Origin: Nocardia cerradoensis NBRC 101014
Lineage (GTDB): Bacteria; Actinomycetota; Actinomycetes; Mycobacteriales; Mycobacteriaceae
Assembly (NCBI RefSeq): GCF_000308535.1
Contig: NZ_BAFW01000212.1
Coordinates: 1-38,872, forward strand
DNA: 38,872 bases
Reading direction: 5' to 3'
The notes beneath the pieces are model-generated. The model saw nothing but the letters and a program-made list of their open reading frames with translations, ran no database searches and had not been told where the DNA came from. Both the position numbers and the translations under genes were made by a program. This document shows, piece by piece, positions 18,680 to 27,454 of the stretch (position 1 is its first letter; each line of letters opens with the position of its first letter).

Positions 18680-19540
18680 TCAGGCGCGCAGGTGGCCGAG
18701 CTCCGCCCGCGCCGCCTCACCGGCGGTGCCGAAGTCGGTGCGCGAGAAGATGTTCCACCGTTCCAGCAGGGGCGTGAAGACCAGCTCTCCGGCACGCTTC
18801 GGTTCGTAGATGCCGGCCTCGGCCAGGACCTCGGTGCTGTTGCGGCCGTCGCGCAGGGTGAGTTCGGGAACCCGGAACTCGGCGATCCGATCGGCGATCG
18901 CCCGCATGGCCTGATCCGGCACCAGCTCCAGCGCCGCGGCGACCAGATTGCCGAAGAACGCCGACTGCAACTCGTCGTCGAGCGCGATCCGGTCCGCGAT
19001 GGCGGTCACCATCGAATTCTCCTGCAGCGCGGCGATATTGCGATGCCGCACCGCGGAGGCGGACTCCTCGAAGGCACACAGCGCCAGTACCTCGAGCAGG
19101 TGCAGCGGCGGGCGGCGGAAGCCGGTGGTCATATGCTCCATCCGCGCGCGCTCGAGTTCCACCGGATCCACCGCCCGGGTCACCATCAGATAGTTGCGGA
19201 TGAGGATCTCGTGGCGGTTCTCCTCGGCCGTCCAGCGGCCGACCCAGCGCCACCACGGGCCCGTGCGCAGGTGCTTACCGAGCTCGCGATGGTACGACGG
19301 CAAATTGTCGGCGATCAGCACGCTCACGGTGAGCGCAACCGTGGCAACCTCACCCAGAGCGGCCTGTTCCGGATCCCAGTCGACGCCGCCGAGGAAGCCG
19401 AAATTGCGTCCGTCACTGAAGGGCACGTACTCGTGCGGCTGCCAGACCTGCGCCAGCTCGGTGTGGCGCCGGAGATTGTCTTCCACCGCATCCGCGAGCG
19501 ATTCCAGCAGCTCACGATCGGTCAACTGAGTTTGCACCAC
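18680..19540 (-). CDS. desA2: DesA2-like acyl-ACP desaturase homologue with altered iron ligands
   Basis: 286-aa member of the soluble acyl-ACP desaturase (ferritin-like diiron) family, here between phoH2 and fumC like Rv1094 in M. tuberculosis. Recognisable landmarks are HEYVPFSDGRNFGFLGGVDW, GRWTAEENRHEILIRNYL (Glu107/His110) and CAFEESASAVRHRN (Glu159). However the first-helix Glu is replaced (LIADNLPSYHREL, Ala77) and the second ExxH motif, DEVRHE-like in relatives, reads DDELQS (Asp189, Gln192). With two of the usual ligand positions changed, normal O2 activation is doubtful; the protein may be an accessory or lipid-binding homologue. M. tuberculosis DesA2 also departs from canonical ligands. 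Family certain, activity uncertain. Confidence 0.85.
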   Translation of the reverse strand: MVQTQLTDRELLESLADAVEDNLRRHTELAQVWQPHEYVPFSDGRNFGFLGGVDWDPEQAALGEVATVALTVSVLIADNLPSYHRELGKHLRTGPWWRWVGRWTAEENRHEILIRNYLMVTRAVDPVELERARMEHMTTGFRRPPLHLLEVLALCAFEESASAVRHRNIAALQENSMVTAIADRIALDDELQSAFFGNLVAAALELVPDQAMRAIADRIAEFRVPELTLRDGRNSTEVLAEAGIYEPKRAGELVFTPLLERWNIFSRTDFGTAGEAARAELGHLRA

Positions 19541-19656
19541 GACAAGGTACCGACTGTTCGGGCCGAGCGGGGGAATTACGCGCTGACGCCGTGCGATACA
19601 CAGCGGCGCGGCGGCGAGACCGTGCGGATGTCTCGCCGCCGCGCCGCGCGCGTCGT

Positions 19657-20259
19657 CTACTTGGTGGTCACCGTGGTCTGCCGATCAGCGGAGTTCCAGG
19701 TGATCGTGCCGCCGGTGAAGTCGCTCTCCTTACCGGTCGGGTTGTCCTTCTCATCGCTGGTCGGATAGCCGAGCTTGCCGTTCACGCCGCCGTTGCCCTC
19801 CCAGGCGGTGCGGATATCACCCCACACCACGTGGGCGTCGGTCTGCTGGCTCCAGCAGATCGCGCCGCCGGTGAACTCCTGACAGGAACCGCCGTTGGGG
19901 CCCTCGACCGCTGCGCCGGTGGGCTCACCGAGCGGGCTCTGCACGGCGCCCATCTCGGTGTACTTGGTGAGGATGTGGCCGGATACCGCGACCTCCTGGC
20001 CGTTCTGGGTCGCGATCTTGGTTTCCGTGGCCGCGGGATTGCCCGGCGACGTCTCGCCCGGCGACGGGGTTCCCGTAGCCATCGTGGCGGTGGTTCCCGT
20101 GGCCATCGCGCCGGTGGTCTCACCCATGCCGGCATGGGTGGTGGTGGTCCCCGAGCTGCTGTTGTCGCTGTTGTCGTTGCTGCAGGCGGCGGTGAACAGC
20201 AGCGCCGTCCCGGCGAAGGCCATCACGACGGCGGCGGAACGTCGAGCGAAGTGGTGCAT
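19657..20259 (-). CDS. LGFP-repeat lipoprotein
   Basis: 200-aa exported protein. The N-terminus has basic residues, a hydrophobic core and a lipobox (LLFTAAC), so Cys29 would be lipidated and the protein tethered to the membrane outer face. A Thr/Gly/Met/Ser-rich linker covers about residues 30-85. The C-terminal half carries about two LGFP-type repeats (GAVQSPLGEPTG and VNGKLGYPTSDEKD), a module found in cell-wall proteins of mycolic-acid actinomycetes and thought to bind envelope polymers. I chose the ATG at 20259 because GAGAGG lies 7 nt upstream; another ATG at 20265 is possible. Tandem with and downstream of phoH2, but separated by a strong terminator. Confidence 0.87.
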   Translation of the reverse strand: MHHFARRSAAVVMAFAGTALLFTAACSNDNSDNSSSGTTTTHAGMGETTGAMATGTTATMATGTPSPGETSPGNPAATETKIATQNGQEVAVSGHILTKYTEMGAVQSPLGEPTGAAVEGPNGGSCQEFTGGAICWSQQTDAHVVWGDIRTAWEGNGGVNGKLGYPTSDEKDNPTGKESDFTGGTITWNSADRQTTVTTK

Positions 20260-20457
20260 GTTCATCCTCTCGGAAGGTGCGGGCCGGCAGCGCCGCGGCC
20301 GCGGCACCACCCACCAACAGGCCAGCGCTCGGCAATAGTCCGGCGAACCTATCTGAAACACCGACAACCACGTCGAGCAGGGTTCTTGCGGAAATATACC
20401 CGCCACCGTGTGAGCTGAACCATATTCCGAATGTTTGCTGGGACACACCTTTTGCCG

Positions 20458-20494
20458 CCGAGGCGGTAGCGGAACATGTCCGCTACCGCCTCGG
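20458..20494 (-). terminator. 16-bp perfect hairpin downstream of phoH2
   Basis: CCGAGGCGGTAGCGGA (20458-20473) pairs exactly with TCCGCTACCGCCTCGG (20479-20494) around the loop ACATG, starting 21 nt after the phoH2 stop. It is the strongest hairpin noted in the window and almost surely ends phoH2 transcription, though no T-tract follows. Confidence 0.8.
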
Positions 20495-20515
20495 GGTTTC
20501 GCTCGGCCGGCCGCC

Positions 20516-21895
20516 TCAGGCGTTCGGTCCGTACTCCTCCAGCATCTCGGTGACCAGCGCGGCGATCGGCGAGCGCTCGCTGCGGGTCAGGGTGACGTGG
20601 GCGAAAAGCGGGTGGCCCTTGAGCTTTTCGATCACCGCCGCGACACCGTCGTGGCGGCCGACCCGCAGGTTGTCGCGCTGGGCGACGTCGTGGGTGAGCA
20701 CCACCCGCGACCCGCTGCCCAGCCGGCTGAGCACCGTGAGCAGCACATTGCGTTCCAGCGACTGCGCCTCGTCCACGATCACGAACGAATCGTGCAGCGA
20801 CCGGCCGCGAATGTGGGTGAGCGGCAAGACCTCCAGCATGCCGCGGGAGAGCACCTCCTCCATCACCTCCGGGCTCGCCAGGCCGTCGAGGGTGTCGAAG
20901 ACCGCCTGGGCCCACGGGCCCATCTTCTCGCTCTCACTGCCCGGTAGATAACCCAGCTCCTGACCGCCCACCGCGTACAGCGGCCGGAAGACCACCACCT
21001 TGCGCTGAGAACGCCGTTCCAGCACCGCTTCCAGGCCCGCGGTGAGCGCCAGCGCCGACTTGCCGGTACCGGCCTTACCTCCCAGTGAGACGATGCCCAC
21101 ACTCTCGTCCAGCAGCAGATCGAGGGCGATGCGCTGTTCGGCCGAGCGGCCGTGCAGGCCGAACGCCTCCCGATCGCCGCGCACCAGCTGCACCCGCTTG
21201 TCCGCGGTCACCCGCGCCAGCGCGCTGCCGTTGGCGCCGAGCAGCCGAATCCCGGTGTGGCAGGGCAGGTCCCGGGCCTCGTCCAGATCGATGACCGAAT
21301 CGGCGTAGAGCCGGTCGACGCAGTCGGCGCCGACCTCGAGTTCGGCCATCCCGGTCCAGCCGGAGATCACCACGTCCTGGGCGTGGTATTCCTCGGCGGG
21401 CAGGCCCACCGCGCCCGCCTTCACCCGCAGCGGAATGTCCTTGGACACCAGCACTACTCGCTGTCCCTCGGCGGCGAGGTTGAGCGCGCAGGCGAGGATG
21501 CGGGAATCGTTGGTGTCGGTGCGGAACCCGACCGGAAGCACCTCCGGGTCGGTGTGATTCAACTCCACCTGCAGCGTGCCGCCCTCGGTCCCGATCGGGA
21601 CCCGCAGGTCCAACCGGCCGAATTCCAAACGCAGGTCGTCGAGATTGCGCAGGGCTTCGCGGGCGAACCAGCCGAGTTCGTGATGGTGCCGTTTGGCCTC
21701 CAGTTCGCTGATGACCACCAGCGGTAACACCACGTGATGTTCACCGAAACGCGTCATGGCCCAGGGGTCGGACAACAACACGGAGGTGTCGATCACGAAG
21801 GATTTGCGGGGCGAGGTGCCGGCTCCCTTTCCGGAGCCTCCGCTCTTGTCGGAGCGGGCTTTCGAGGGAGCGATGACGGAGCGTGCATCAGTCAC
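20516..21895 (-). CDS. phoH2: PhoH2: PIN RNase domain fused to PhoH ATPase
   Basis: 459-aa RNA-acting protein. I chose the GTG at 21895 because AAAGGAG lies 6 nt upstream; an ATG at 21922 would add nine residues. The N-terminal PIN domain has FVIDTSVLL (Asp36), [10 protein letters not shown] (Glu64), DTNDSRILA (Asp130) and SKDIPLR (Asp152), a full acidic site of the VapC nuclease type. The C-terminal PhoH domain has Walker [10 protein letters not shown] (about 271-279) and Walker [11 protein letters not shown]. Mycobacterial PhoH2 is known as an RNA helicase coupled to PIN nuclease activity. Upstream is an unusual leader with a 17-codon frame, a perfect hairpin and a sarcin-ricin-loop-like sequence. 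Confidence 0.93.
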   Translation of the reverse strand: MTDARSVIAPSKARSDKSGGSGKGAGTSPRKSFVIDTSVLLSDPWAMTRFGEHHVVLPLVVISELEAKRHHHELGWFAREALRNLDDLRLEFGRLDLRVPIGTEGGTLQVELNHTDPEVLPVGFRTDTNDSRILACALNLAAEGQRVVLVSKDIPLRVKAGAVGLPAEEYHAQDVVISGWTGMAELEVGADCVDRLYADSVIDLDEARDLPCHTGIRLLGANGSALARVTADKRVQLVRGDREAFGLHGRSAEQRIALDLLLDESVGIVSLGGKAGTGKSALALTAGLEAVLERRSQRKVVVFRPLYAVGGQELGYLPGSESEKMGPWAQAVFDTLDGLASPEVMEEVLSRGMLEVLPLTHIRGRSLHDSFVIVDEAQSLERNVLLTVLSRLGSGSRVVLTHDVAQRDNLRVGRHDGVAAVIEKLKGHPLFAHVTLTRSERSPIAALVTEMLEEYGPNA

Positions 21896-22030
21896 GGTGG
21901 GCTCCTTTGTTGTCCGTGCCATACCCGCACGGACGTTCTCGCTGGGCCGGTCCGCCCTGGGGTCACACGACCCGAGGGCCGGGTACCGGCCCTCTCGTAC
22001 TGAGTTGCTCAGCCACGATCAGAACCTCCC
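21896..22030 (-). promoter_or_regulatory. phoH2 mRNA leader with hairpins and an rRNA sarcin-ricin-like sequence
   Basis: Read on the minus strand the leader has: a Shine-Dalgarno GGGAGG (22030-22025); a small stem CTGAG-CAA-CTCAG; then CTCAGTACGAGAGG (22004-21991), which equals the conserved sarcin-ricin loop sequence of large rRNA over 14 nt; then a perfect 9-bp stem GAGGGCCGG/CCGGCCCTC (21994-21974, loop TAC); then GGTC-GTGT-GACC. The two stems overlap the conserved sequence on either side, so it could switch between folds. Confidence 0.55.
21963..22016 (-). CDS. Putative 17-residue leader peptide upstream of phoH2
   Basis: GTG-started frame encoding [17 protein letters not shown], with GGGAGG 8 nt before the start. 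It spans both leader hairpins and uses AGT, ACG and AGA codons; AGA is rare in such GC-rich genomes, hinting that the RNA sequence itself is under constraint or that ribosome pausing matters. It may act as an attenuator-type uORF. Existence rests only on the good ribosome-binding site and position. Confidence 0.4.
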   Translation of the reverse strand: MAEQLSTRGPVPGPRVV

Positions 22031-22197
22031 GGACGAGCCACAACGACGCGGCTCGCACTTCGACGGTACTGCGATTTCGCGGATCCGGCTCCCGAGATGA
22101 CAGGCGTGTCGATGAATAGGTAGTTAACGCCGACCGGTAGCTATCGGTCAGCTACGGAGTTGCCCGGCTACTCGGCGGAACCCGCTAGAGTCGCTAC

Positions 22198-22470
22198 ATG
22201 AGCGATGTGGCAGAGCTGGAGAAGCTGTCGTCGAAGGAACTGCACGACCGCGCGGTCAAACACGCCGTCCGGCACGGCGACGTCAAGTTCCTGTGGCGGC
22301 TGCTGGAGCAGATTCCGGCGGCGGAGGCCGCCACTGGGAACATCGGCGAGAGCGAGGCGGACATCAAATACGTGCTGCCGATGCTCGACGACTATGTGCA
22401 CTCCGGTGAGGGCAAGATCGCCGAGGCGTTGCGGCCGTTGTACATCGAATACCTCAGCACCCGCGACTGA
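22198..22470 (+). CDS. Small conserved actinobacterial protein of unknown function
   Basis: 90-aa acidic, mostly helical, soluble protein (LSSKELHDRAVKHAVRHGDV, FLWRLLEQIPAAEAATG, DIKYVLPMLDDYVHSG). I recognise no domain with a known activity; the even length, good codon bias and position between phoH2 and glyA support a real gene. A TAGAGT hexamer about 6 nt before the ATG could be a -10 box, which would make the transcript leaderless or nearly so; no Shine-Dalgarno is evident. It is divergent from the phoH2 leader and convergent with glyA. Confidence 0.78.
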   Translation: MSDVAELEKLSSKELHDRAVKHAVRHGDVKFLWRLLEQIPAAEAATGNIGESEADIKYVLPMLDDYVHSGEGKIAEALRPLYIEYLSTRD

Positions 22471-22557
22471 CCGCTCGGGGCTCGACGGCGCGCGCCGCGA
22501 ACACTCACCCCCGCATCGTCGGACGGCGAAAAGCGCACGCGGACAAGGTCGCTCACA

Positions 22558-22596
22558 GATCGACCCCGGCGGCCGGGTCGGCTACCGGGGTCGATC
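22558..22596. terminator. 12-bp perfect hairpin between convergent small gene and glyA
   Basis: GATCGACCCCGG (22558-22569) and CCGGGGTCGATC (22585-22596) are exact complements around a 15-nt loop, 16 nt past the glyA stop. Bidirectional terminator candidate without T-tract. Confidence 0.7.
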
Positions 22597-22611
22597 GCGC
22601 TGCGGTGCGGC

Positions 22612-23916
22612 TCAGCCGAGCAGCTTCCAGTCCTCCAGGCCGTCGTAGAGCGGGAAGTCCTGGGCCAGCTTGGACACTCGCGCGCGCAGGGCCGCGAGAT
22701 CGGCATTGCCCGCCAGCGCGGTGGCGATGATGTCGGACACCTCGGCGAATTCGGTGTCGCCGAAGCCGCGGGTGGCCAGCGCGGCGGTGCCGATGCGCAG
22801 GCCGGAGGTGACCATCGGCGGACGCGGGTCGAACGGAACGGCGTTGCGGTTCACCGTGATTCCGACCTCGTGCAGCAGATCCTCACCCTGCTGGCCGTCC
22901 ATCTGCGAGTTGCGCAGATCGACCAGCACCAGGTGCACATCGGTGCCGCCGGTCAGCACGGTGACGCCGTTACCGGCGACATCGGCGGCGGTCAGGCGCT
23001 CGGCCAGAATCTTGGCGCCCGACAGGGTGCGCTCCTGGCGCTGCTTGAACTCCTCGGTGCCGGCGATCTTGAAGGCGGCGGCCTTCGCGGCGATCACGTG
23101 CATGAGCGGACCGCCCTGCTGGCCCGGGAACACGGCGCTGTTGAGCTTCTTCGCGTATTCCTGCTTGGCCAGGATCAGACCCGAACGCGGACCGCCGAGG
23201 GTCTTGTGCACGGTCGAGGACACCACATCCGCGTGCGGCACCGGCGAGGGGTGCAGACCGGCGGCGACCAGACCGGCGAAATGCGCCATGTCGACCCAGA
23301 GGTAGGCGCCGACCTCGTCGGCGATCTCGCGGAACGCCGCGAAGTCCAGGTGGCGGGGGTAGGCCGACCAGCCGGCCACGATCACCTTCGGCCGGACCTC
23401 GCGCGCCTGCTTGCGCAGCTCGTCCATGTCGACGCGGTGGTCTTCCTTGCTCACCCCGTAGGCGTGCACCTCGTAGAGCTTGCCGGAGAAGTTGAGCCGC
23501 ATGCCGTGGGTGAGGTGACCGCCGTGCGCCAGATCCAGGCCGAGCAGTTTCTCGCCCGGATTCATCAGCGACATCAGCACCGCGGCGTTGGCCTGCGCGC
23601 CCGAATGCGGCTGCACGTTGGCGAATTCGGCGCCGAACAGCTCCTTGACCCGCTCGCGCGCGAGGTTCTCGACCACGTCGACGTGCTCGCAACCGCCGTA
23701 GTAGCGGCGACCGGGATAACCCTCGGCGTATTTGTTGGTCAGCACGCTGCCCTGCGCCTGCAGCACCGCGCGCGGCACGAAGTTCTCCGAGGCGATCATC
23801 TCGAGGGTGTCGCGCTCGCGGGCGAGTTCGCCCGCCATCGCGGCGGCGAGCTCGGGATCGAGATCGGCGAGCGACTGGGTGTTGACAGAGGGGGCGGTCG
23901 TCTGGGTCACGCGCAC
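22612..23916 (-). CDS. glyA: Serine hydroxymethyltransferase
   Basis: PLP enzyme converting serine plus tetrahydrofolate to glycine plus 5,10-methylene-THF, the main one-carbon source. 434 aa with all hallmarks: [58 protein letters not shown], the PLP-lysine motif [16 protein letters not shown] (Lys238) and [16 protein letters not shown]. Start is the GTG at 23916 or the GTG two codons later. It is the glyA1 position of the conserved gene order. No glycine riboswitch-like structure was noticed upstream. Confidence 0.97.
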   Translation of the reverse strand: MRVTQTTAPSVNTQSLADLDPELAAAMAGELARERDTLEMIASENFVPRAVLQAQGSVLTNKYAEGYPGRRYYGGCEHVDVVENLARERVKELFGAEFANVQPHSGAQANAAVLMSLMNPGEKLLGLDLAHGGHLTHGMRLNFSGKLYEVHAYGVSKEDHRVDMDELRKQAREVRPKVIVAGWSAYPRHLDFAAFREIADEVGAYLWVDMAHFAGLVAAGLHPSPVPHADVVSSTVHKTLGGPRSGLILAKQEYAKKLNSAVFPGQQGGPLMHVIAAKAAAFKIAGTEEFKQRQERTLSGAKILAERLTAADVAGNGVTVLTGGTDVHLVLVDLRNSQMDGQQGEDLLHEVGITVNRNAVPFDPRPPMVTSGLRIGTAALATRGFGDTEFAEVSDIIATALAGNADLAALRARVSKLAQDFPLYDGLEDWKLLG

Positions 23917-24131
23917 AGTCTATGTGGTGGCCCCCGGCCGCTCCGTCGTGGCCCGCAACGGCACCGGGCGCGGCGACCGCGACACCCGCCGAGACGTCAT
24001 AGCGACTGCACACCGGCGGTTGCGCCCCCATAATCCGGGGCTGCCCGCTTCGTAAAAAAGGCGTAACATTCGCCGCGCTGTCGACGACTGTGACAGCGTC
24101 ATCGACTCATTCGATCAAATCAGGGGTTCAC

Positions 24132-24251
24132 ATGCTGTTTTTCACCGCGGGTACCGGTAACTCGATTCAGGACATGCTTTTCGCGATCCTGAAGTCCGCC
24201 TGCACCATCTCCTCCGGCGGCAACGCCGGTTGTGCGGGCTGGGGCGCGTAG
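24132..24251 (+). CDS. Unannotated 39-residue peptide gene with Cys-X9-Cys
   Basis: ATG at 24132 with AGGGG 5 nt upstream and a TAG stop at 24249-24251, in the 456-bp gap between glyA and the DUF885 gene. The peptide starts MLFFTAGTGNSIQDM, continues with an amphipathic helix (LFAILKSA) and ends in a Gly/Ser/Ala-rich tail containing two cysteines and one tryptophan (CTISSGGNAGCAGWGA). There is no classical signal peptide, although the first residues are hydrophobic. The architecture would suit a secreted or membrane-active micropeptide, a small porin-like peptide or a modified-peptide precursor; none of these is established. No modifying enzyme lies next to it. Confidence 0.5.
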   Translation: MLFFTAGTGNSIQDMLFAILKSACTISSGGNAGCAGWGA

Positions 24252-24372
24252 TAGCGCCGATACCTTTCGGCCGGATTCGCGAGTCGGGGCGCGGATCCGG
24301 TCGGTACTCGGAATCGGAATTCCGGCGAATAGATCGATAGCCCCGAATCGGATAGTGCGATGCCGATCACTG

Positions 24373-25572
24373 TCACCATTGTTTGCGCAGCGCCGCCGGG
24401 GTCAACGGCTCGTCGAGCAGCCGGCCGAAGCGCGCCACCCGATCGCCGGCGTCGACCGCGCGATCCAACCACCCGCCCAGCAGGCGATACCCCTCCACAT
24501 AGGTGCTGATGTAGGCCCGCCACAGCGGCGAGGACAGAAAGCGCAGGGACTGCCGCGCGCGTTCGGGAGTGGTCAGACTCCAGCGCTGCAGGAATTCGGC
24601 GACCTCGTCGGCGCTGCGACCGCGATCGTGCAGCAACAGCGCCGCATCCTGGCGGACCGCGAGCAATTTCGCCGAGGCATTCGAGAGTCGTTGTGCGCGT
24701 TCGCCGTCGAATCGCAGACCGAGGTCGGCATAGATTCCCTGCGCCCAGATTCCCCAGTCCGGCCCGACGATCGATTTCAGCGCCAGATCCGCCAGCCCCT
24801 CGGCCATCAGGCATTGCGGCGTGTTCACCACGAACAGTGTCTGTTCGTCCTGTCCGGCCGCGACCAGTCCCGCCTCTTTACGGCAGTGTTCGGTGTGGTG
24901 ACCCGGATACGCCTCGTGCGCGATCAACGCCGGCAACTGCGCCATATGTTGTTTGAGATCGGAATTGATCGCGACCCGGGATCGGAAATTACCGAGGTAG
25001 TAATTGAACCCCGACCACGGTTTGTCACCGACGATCTCGTATTCCACCTGCTCGTGATCCGGCAGCGGATAGCGTTCGCGCACCAACTCGCGCAGTGCGC
25101 CCGAGAATGCTTGTACACATTCGGTGAGGCGCTGCGGTGGAATCTCGTCGGCGCGCCGATGCGCGGTCATCCGGTCCAGCAGCGGGCCGTCACCGGCCAG
25201 CACCTCGTCGAGTTGCCGATGCGCGTCCCGGTAGTCCTCGACGTCGCCGAGCGCGATGTCGACGTCGAAATAGGAGCGCACCTCGTCGATGAAGGAGATG
25301 TCGTCACCGGCGAACTTGCGTCCCGAGCACTCCAGCGCCCGCAGATGTGCCTCGAGGAATTCGGTGCGCTGCTCGCTCAGCCCGGCCTCGGGCAGTTCCT
25401 TGCGCAGAGTGGCCGCCCGGTCCGCCAGCTCACGCGGCTGCGGCGCGGGCGCGGACTCCACGGCCCGGCGCAGCGCGGGGTCGCCGGTGTAGGCGTCGAC
25501 GAAGCCGGGTTCCAAGCGATCGAATGCCAGTCCCAGGCGCAGATATTCGGTGACGAGCGGATGCGCGTGCAT
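24373..25572 (-). CDS. DUF885-family putative metallopeptidase
   Basis: 399-aa protein related to the DUF885 family, which resembles M32-type zinc carboxypeptidases. The metal-binding motif LIAHEAYPGHHTEH (HExxxHH type) is at about residues 225-238, and a following AEGLADLAL supplies the usual downstream Glu. The protein is helical throughout with no signal peptide, so it is probably cytoplasmic. The start is the ATG at 25572 (MHAHPLVTEYLRLGLAFD); the frame extends upstream but without coding character. Divergent from coaA. Substrate unknown. Confidence 0.85.
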   Translation of the reverse strand: MHAHPLVTEYLRLGLAFDRLEPGFVDAYTGDPALRRAVESAPAPQPRELADRAATLRKELPEAGLSEQRTEFLEAHLRALECSGRKFAGDDISFIDEVRSYFDVDIALGDVEDYRDAHRQLDEVLAGDGPLLDRMTAHRRADEIPPQRLTECVQAFSGALRELVRERYPLPDHEQVEYEIVGDKPWSGFNYYLGNFRSRVAINSDLKQHMAQLPALIAHEAYPGHHTEHCRKEAGLVAAGQDEQTLFVVNTPQCLMAEGLADLALKSIVGPDWGIWAQGIYADLGLRFDGERAQRLSNASAKLLAVRQDAALLLHDRGRSADEVAEFLQRWSLTTPERARQSLRFLSSPLWRAYISTYVEGYRLLGGWLDRAVDAGDRVARFGRLLDEPLTPAALRKQW

Positions 25573-25836
25573 GACATCCGACGATAGCCGCTTCCCTCTT
25601 CCCAGCCTCGTCGGCGACCGAAACCCGGCGGTGAGGAGAGAATTGTCACCAAGGGTTACTGGCGAGTAATAACACCCCGCGTTCGGCGCGGTGCCCGCCC
25701 CGAGGAGAATTCGCCTATGCGAGGACTGTCGAGCGCATTTCGCCGCGCCGGGCACGGCACAGGTTCACCGGTGACATCGTTGCGGGTGGTGGCGCGCCCG
25801 CCCGGCGGGGGGACTCCGGACCGGGAGTGTGTGTAG

Positions 25837-26769
25837 GTGGGCCGGATGAGCGAGCCGAGTCCGTATGTCGAATTCGATCGCAAACAATGGCGCACCCTGC
25901 GTAAATCGACTCCCCTGATCCTCACCGAGGAAGAACTGATCGGCCTGCGCGGTCTCGGCGAGCAGATCGATCTCGAAGAAGTCGCCGAGGTCTATCTGCC
26001 GCTGGCCCGGTTGATCCATCTCCAGGTCGCCGCCCGGCAGCGACTGTTCGCCGCGACCGCGACCTTCCTGGGTGAAACCCATCCCGACCATCAGGTGCCG
26101 TTCGTCATCGGCATCGCGGGCAGCGTGGCGGTCGGAAAATCGACCACCGCCCGCGTCCTGCAGGCCCTGCTCGCGCGCTGGGATCACCACCCGCGCGTCG
26201 ACCTGGTGACCACCGACGGATTCCTCTATCCCACAGTCGAGCTCACCCGGCGCGGCATCATGCATCGCAAGGGTTTTCCGGAGAGCTACAACCGGCGCAA
26301 GCTGCTGCGTTTCGTCACCGAGGTCAAATCCGGCGCGCCCGAGGTGTGCGCGCCGATGTATTCGCATCTCGCCTACGACATCATGCCGGACCAGTTCCAC
26401 TGCGTGCGCCAGCCCGACATCCTCATCATGGAGGGGCTCAACGTTCTGCAGACCGGGCCGCGGCTGATGGTCTCGGATCTGTTCGACTTCTCGATCTACG
26501 TCGATGCGCGCATCGAGAACATCGAGCGGTGGTATGTGGATCGTTTTCTCTCCCTGCGGAAAACGGCGTTCGCGGACCCGCAGTCGCATTTCCACCACTA
26601 CGCGAAATTCAGCGATTCCGAGGCGACCATCGCCGCTCAGGAGATCTGGAACGCCACCAACCGCCCGAATCTGGTGGAGAACATCCTGCCGACCCGGCCG
26701 CGCGCAACCCTGGTGCTGCGCAAGGACTCCGACCACAGCATCAACCGGATCCGGCTGCGCAAACTCTGA
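25837..26769 (+). CDS. coaA: Type I pantothenate kinase
   Basis: ATP-dependent phosphorylation of pantothenate, first step of CoA synthesis. 310 aa from the GTG at 25837, which aligns with the start of mycobacterial CoaA ([15 protein letters not shown] against [15 protein letters not shown] here). P-loop [18 protein letters not shown] has Lys101; further motifs are [23 protein letters not shown] and [15 protein letters not shown]. Downstream it converges with a hypothetical gene after 12 nt. Confidence 0.97.
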   Translation: MGRMSEPSPYVEFDRKQWRTLRKSTPLILTEEELIGLRGLGEQIDLEEVAEVYLPLARLIHLQVAARQRLFAATATFLGETHPDHQVPFVIGIAGSVAVGKSTTARVLQALLARWDHHPRVDLVTTDGFLYPTVELTRRGIMHRKGFPESYNRRKLLRFVTEVKSGAPEVCAPMYSHLAYDIMPDQFHCVRQPDILIMEGLNVLQTGPRLMVSDLFDFSIYVDARIENIERWYVDRFLSLRKTAFADPQSHFHHYAKFSDSEATIAAQEIWNATNRPNLVENILPTRPRATLVLRKDSDHSINRIRLRKL

Positions 26770-26781
26770 TCCGGTTCCGCC

Positions 26782-27387
26782 TCACGCCGGCCAAGCCGCG
26801 TCGAGCCGGGCGGCGACATCGATATCGCGGACGGCCGCGATATGCGGTTTGCGGATCTCGTTGGCCACATAGCGGGCGACGAACCGGCGGATCTCGTGAT
26901 CGACGCTGGCCAGCAGCCGCAAAAGTTGGCCGCGCCGGGTCGCGGTCGCCACATCGATCCGCACATCGCCGGGATGCGGTTCGGCGATGTCGATGACGAT
27001 CCGCAGCGGCGCCGCGGTGCGGACCGTCAGGTGGACGTGGACGAAGCCGGTGACCTCGAAACGGTGACGATCGACGGCGAGATCCAGCAGCAGATCGATA
27101 TCGAGCGGGATGGCGAGCTCGAAACCGACGACCTCGCCGACCGAGCGTTCCAGTACCGGATCACCGAGCTGCACCTGCGCCGAGGCCTTCGCCAGATGCG
27201 CCGGGCCCACCCCGATCGGGCCGAAATCGAATGCGCTGCCTGCCAATTGGCCGAAAACTGCGGCAATCCGCTGTTCGGAGGCGGCATAGGCCACGAATCG
27301 CCGGCCGAATTCGGCATAGGTGACGTAGGGCACCGGCGTTCCGGCCACCTTTGTCGCACCGCCCGGCCCGGTCCGCATCTCGCTCAT
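26782..27387 (-). CDS. Conserved hypothetical protein, about 201 aa
   Basis: Soluble protein of unknown function. Start is the ATG at 27387 or 27378. Near the middle is FDFGPIGVGPAHLAKASAQV followed by alternating hydrophobic strands (FELAIPLDIDLLLDLAVDRH, FEVTGFVHVHLTVRTAAPLR) that suggest an extended beta-sheet, as in lipid-binding folds; the C-terminus is helical with a conserved-looking FVARYVANEIRKPH. No signal peptide or catalytic motif seen. It sits between coaA and the prenyl synthase, and the same gene context may indicate an envelope-lipid role, which is inference. Confidence 0.75.
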   Translation of the reverse strand: MSEMRTGPGGATKVAGTPVPYVTYAEFGRRFVAYAASEQRIAAVFGQLAGSAFDFGPIGVGPAHLAKASAQVQLGDPVLERSVGEVVGFELAIPLDIDLLLDLAVDRHRFEVTGFVHVHLTVRTAAPLRIVIDIAEPHPGDVRIDVATATRRGQLLRLLASVDHEIRRFVARYVANEIRKPHIAAVRDIDVAARLDAAWPA

Positions 27388-27454
27388 GTTCGCGACGGTA
27401 CGCGCGCGGGGCGCCGGATCGGGGGATGATCTTGCAATGCAATACATCCTGCGC

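Noticed and set aside
21991..22004. The rRNA-like word as a fragment of a 23S gene
   Set aside because: Only about 14-19 nt match and the surroundings show no further rRNA similarity, so it is not an rRNA remnant.
22870..24033. Long open frame antisense to glyA
   Set aside because: Arg/Val/Gly-rich shadow of serine hydroxymethyltransferase.
23917..24131. Riboswitch (glycine or THF type) controlling glyA
   Set aside because: No conserved riboswitch core could be recognised in the short upstream sequence.
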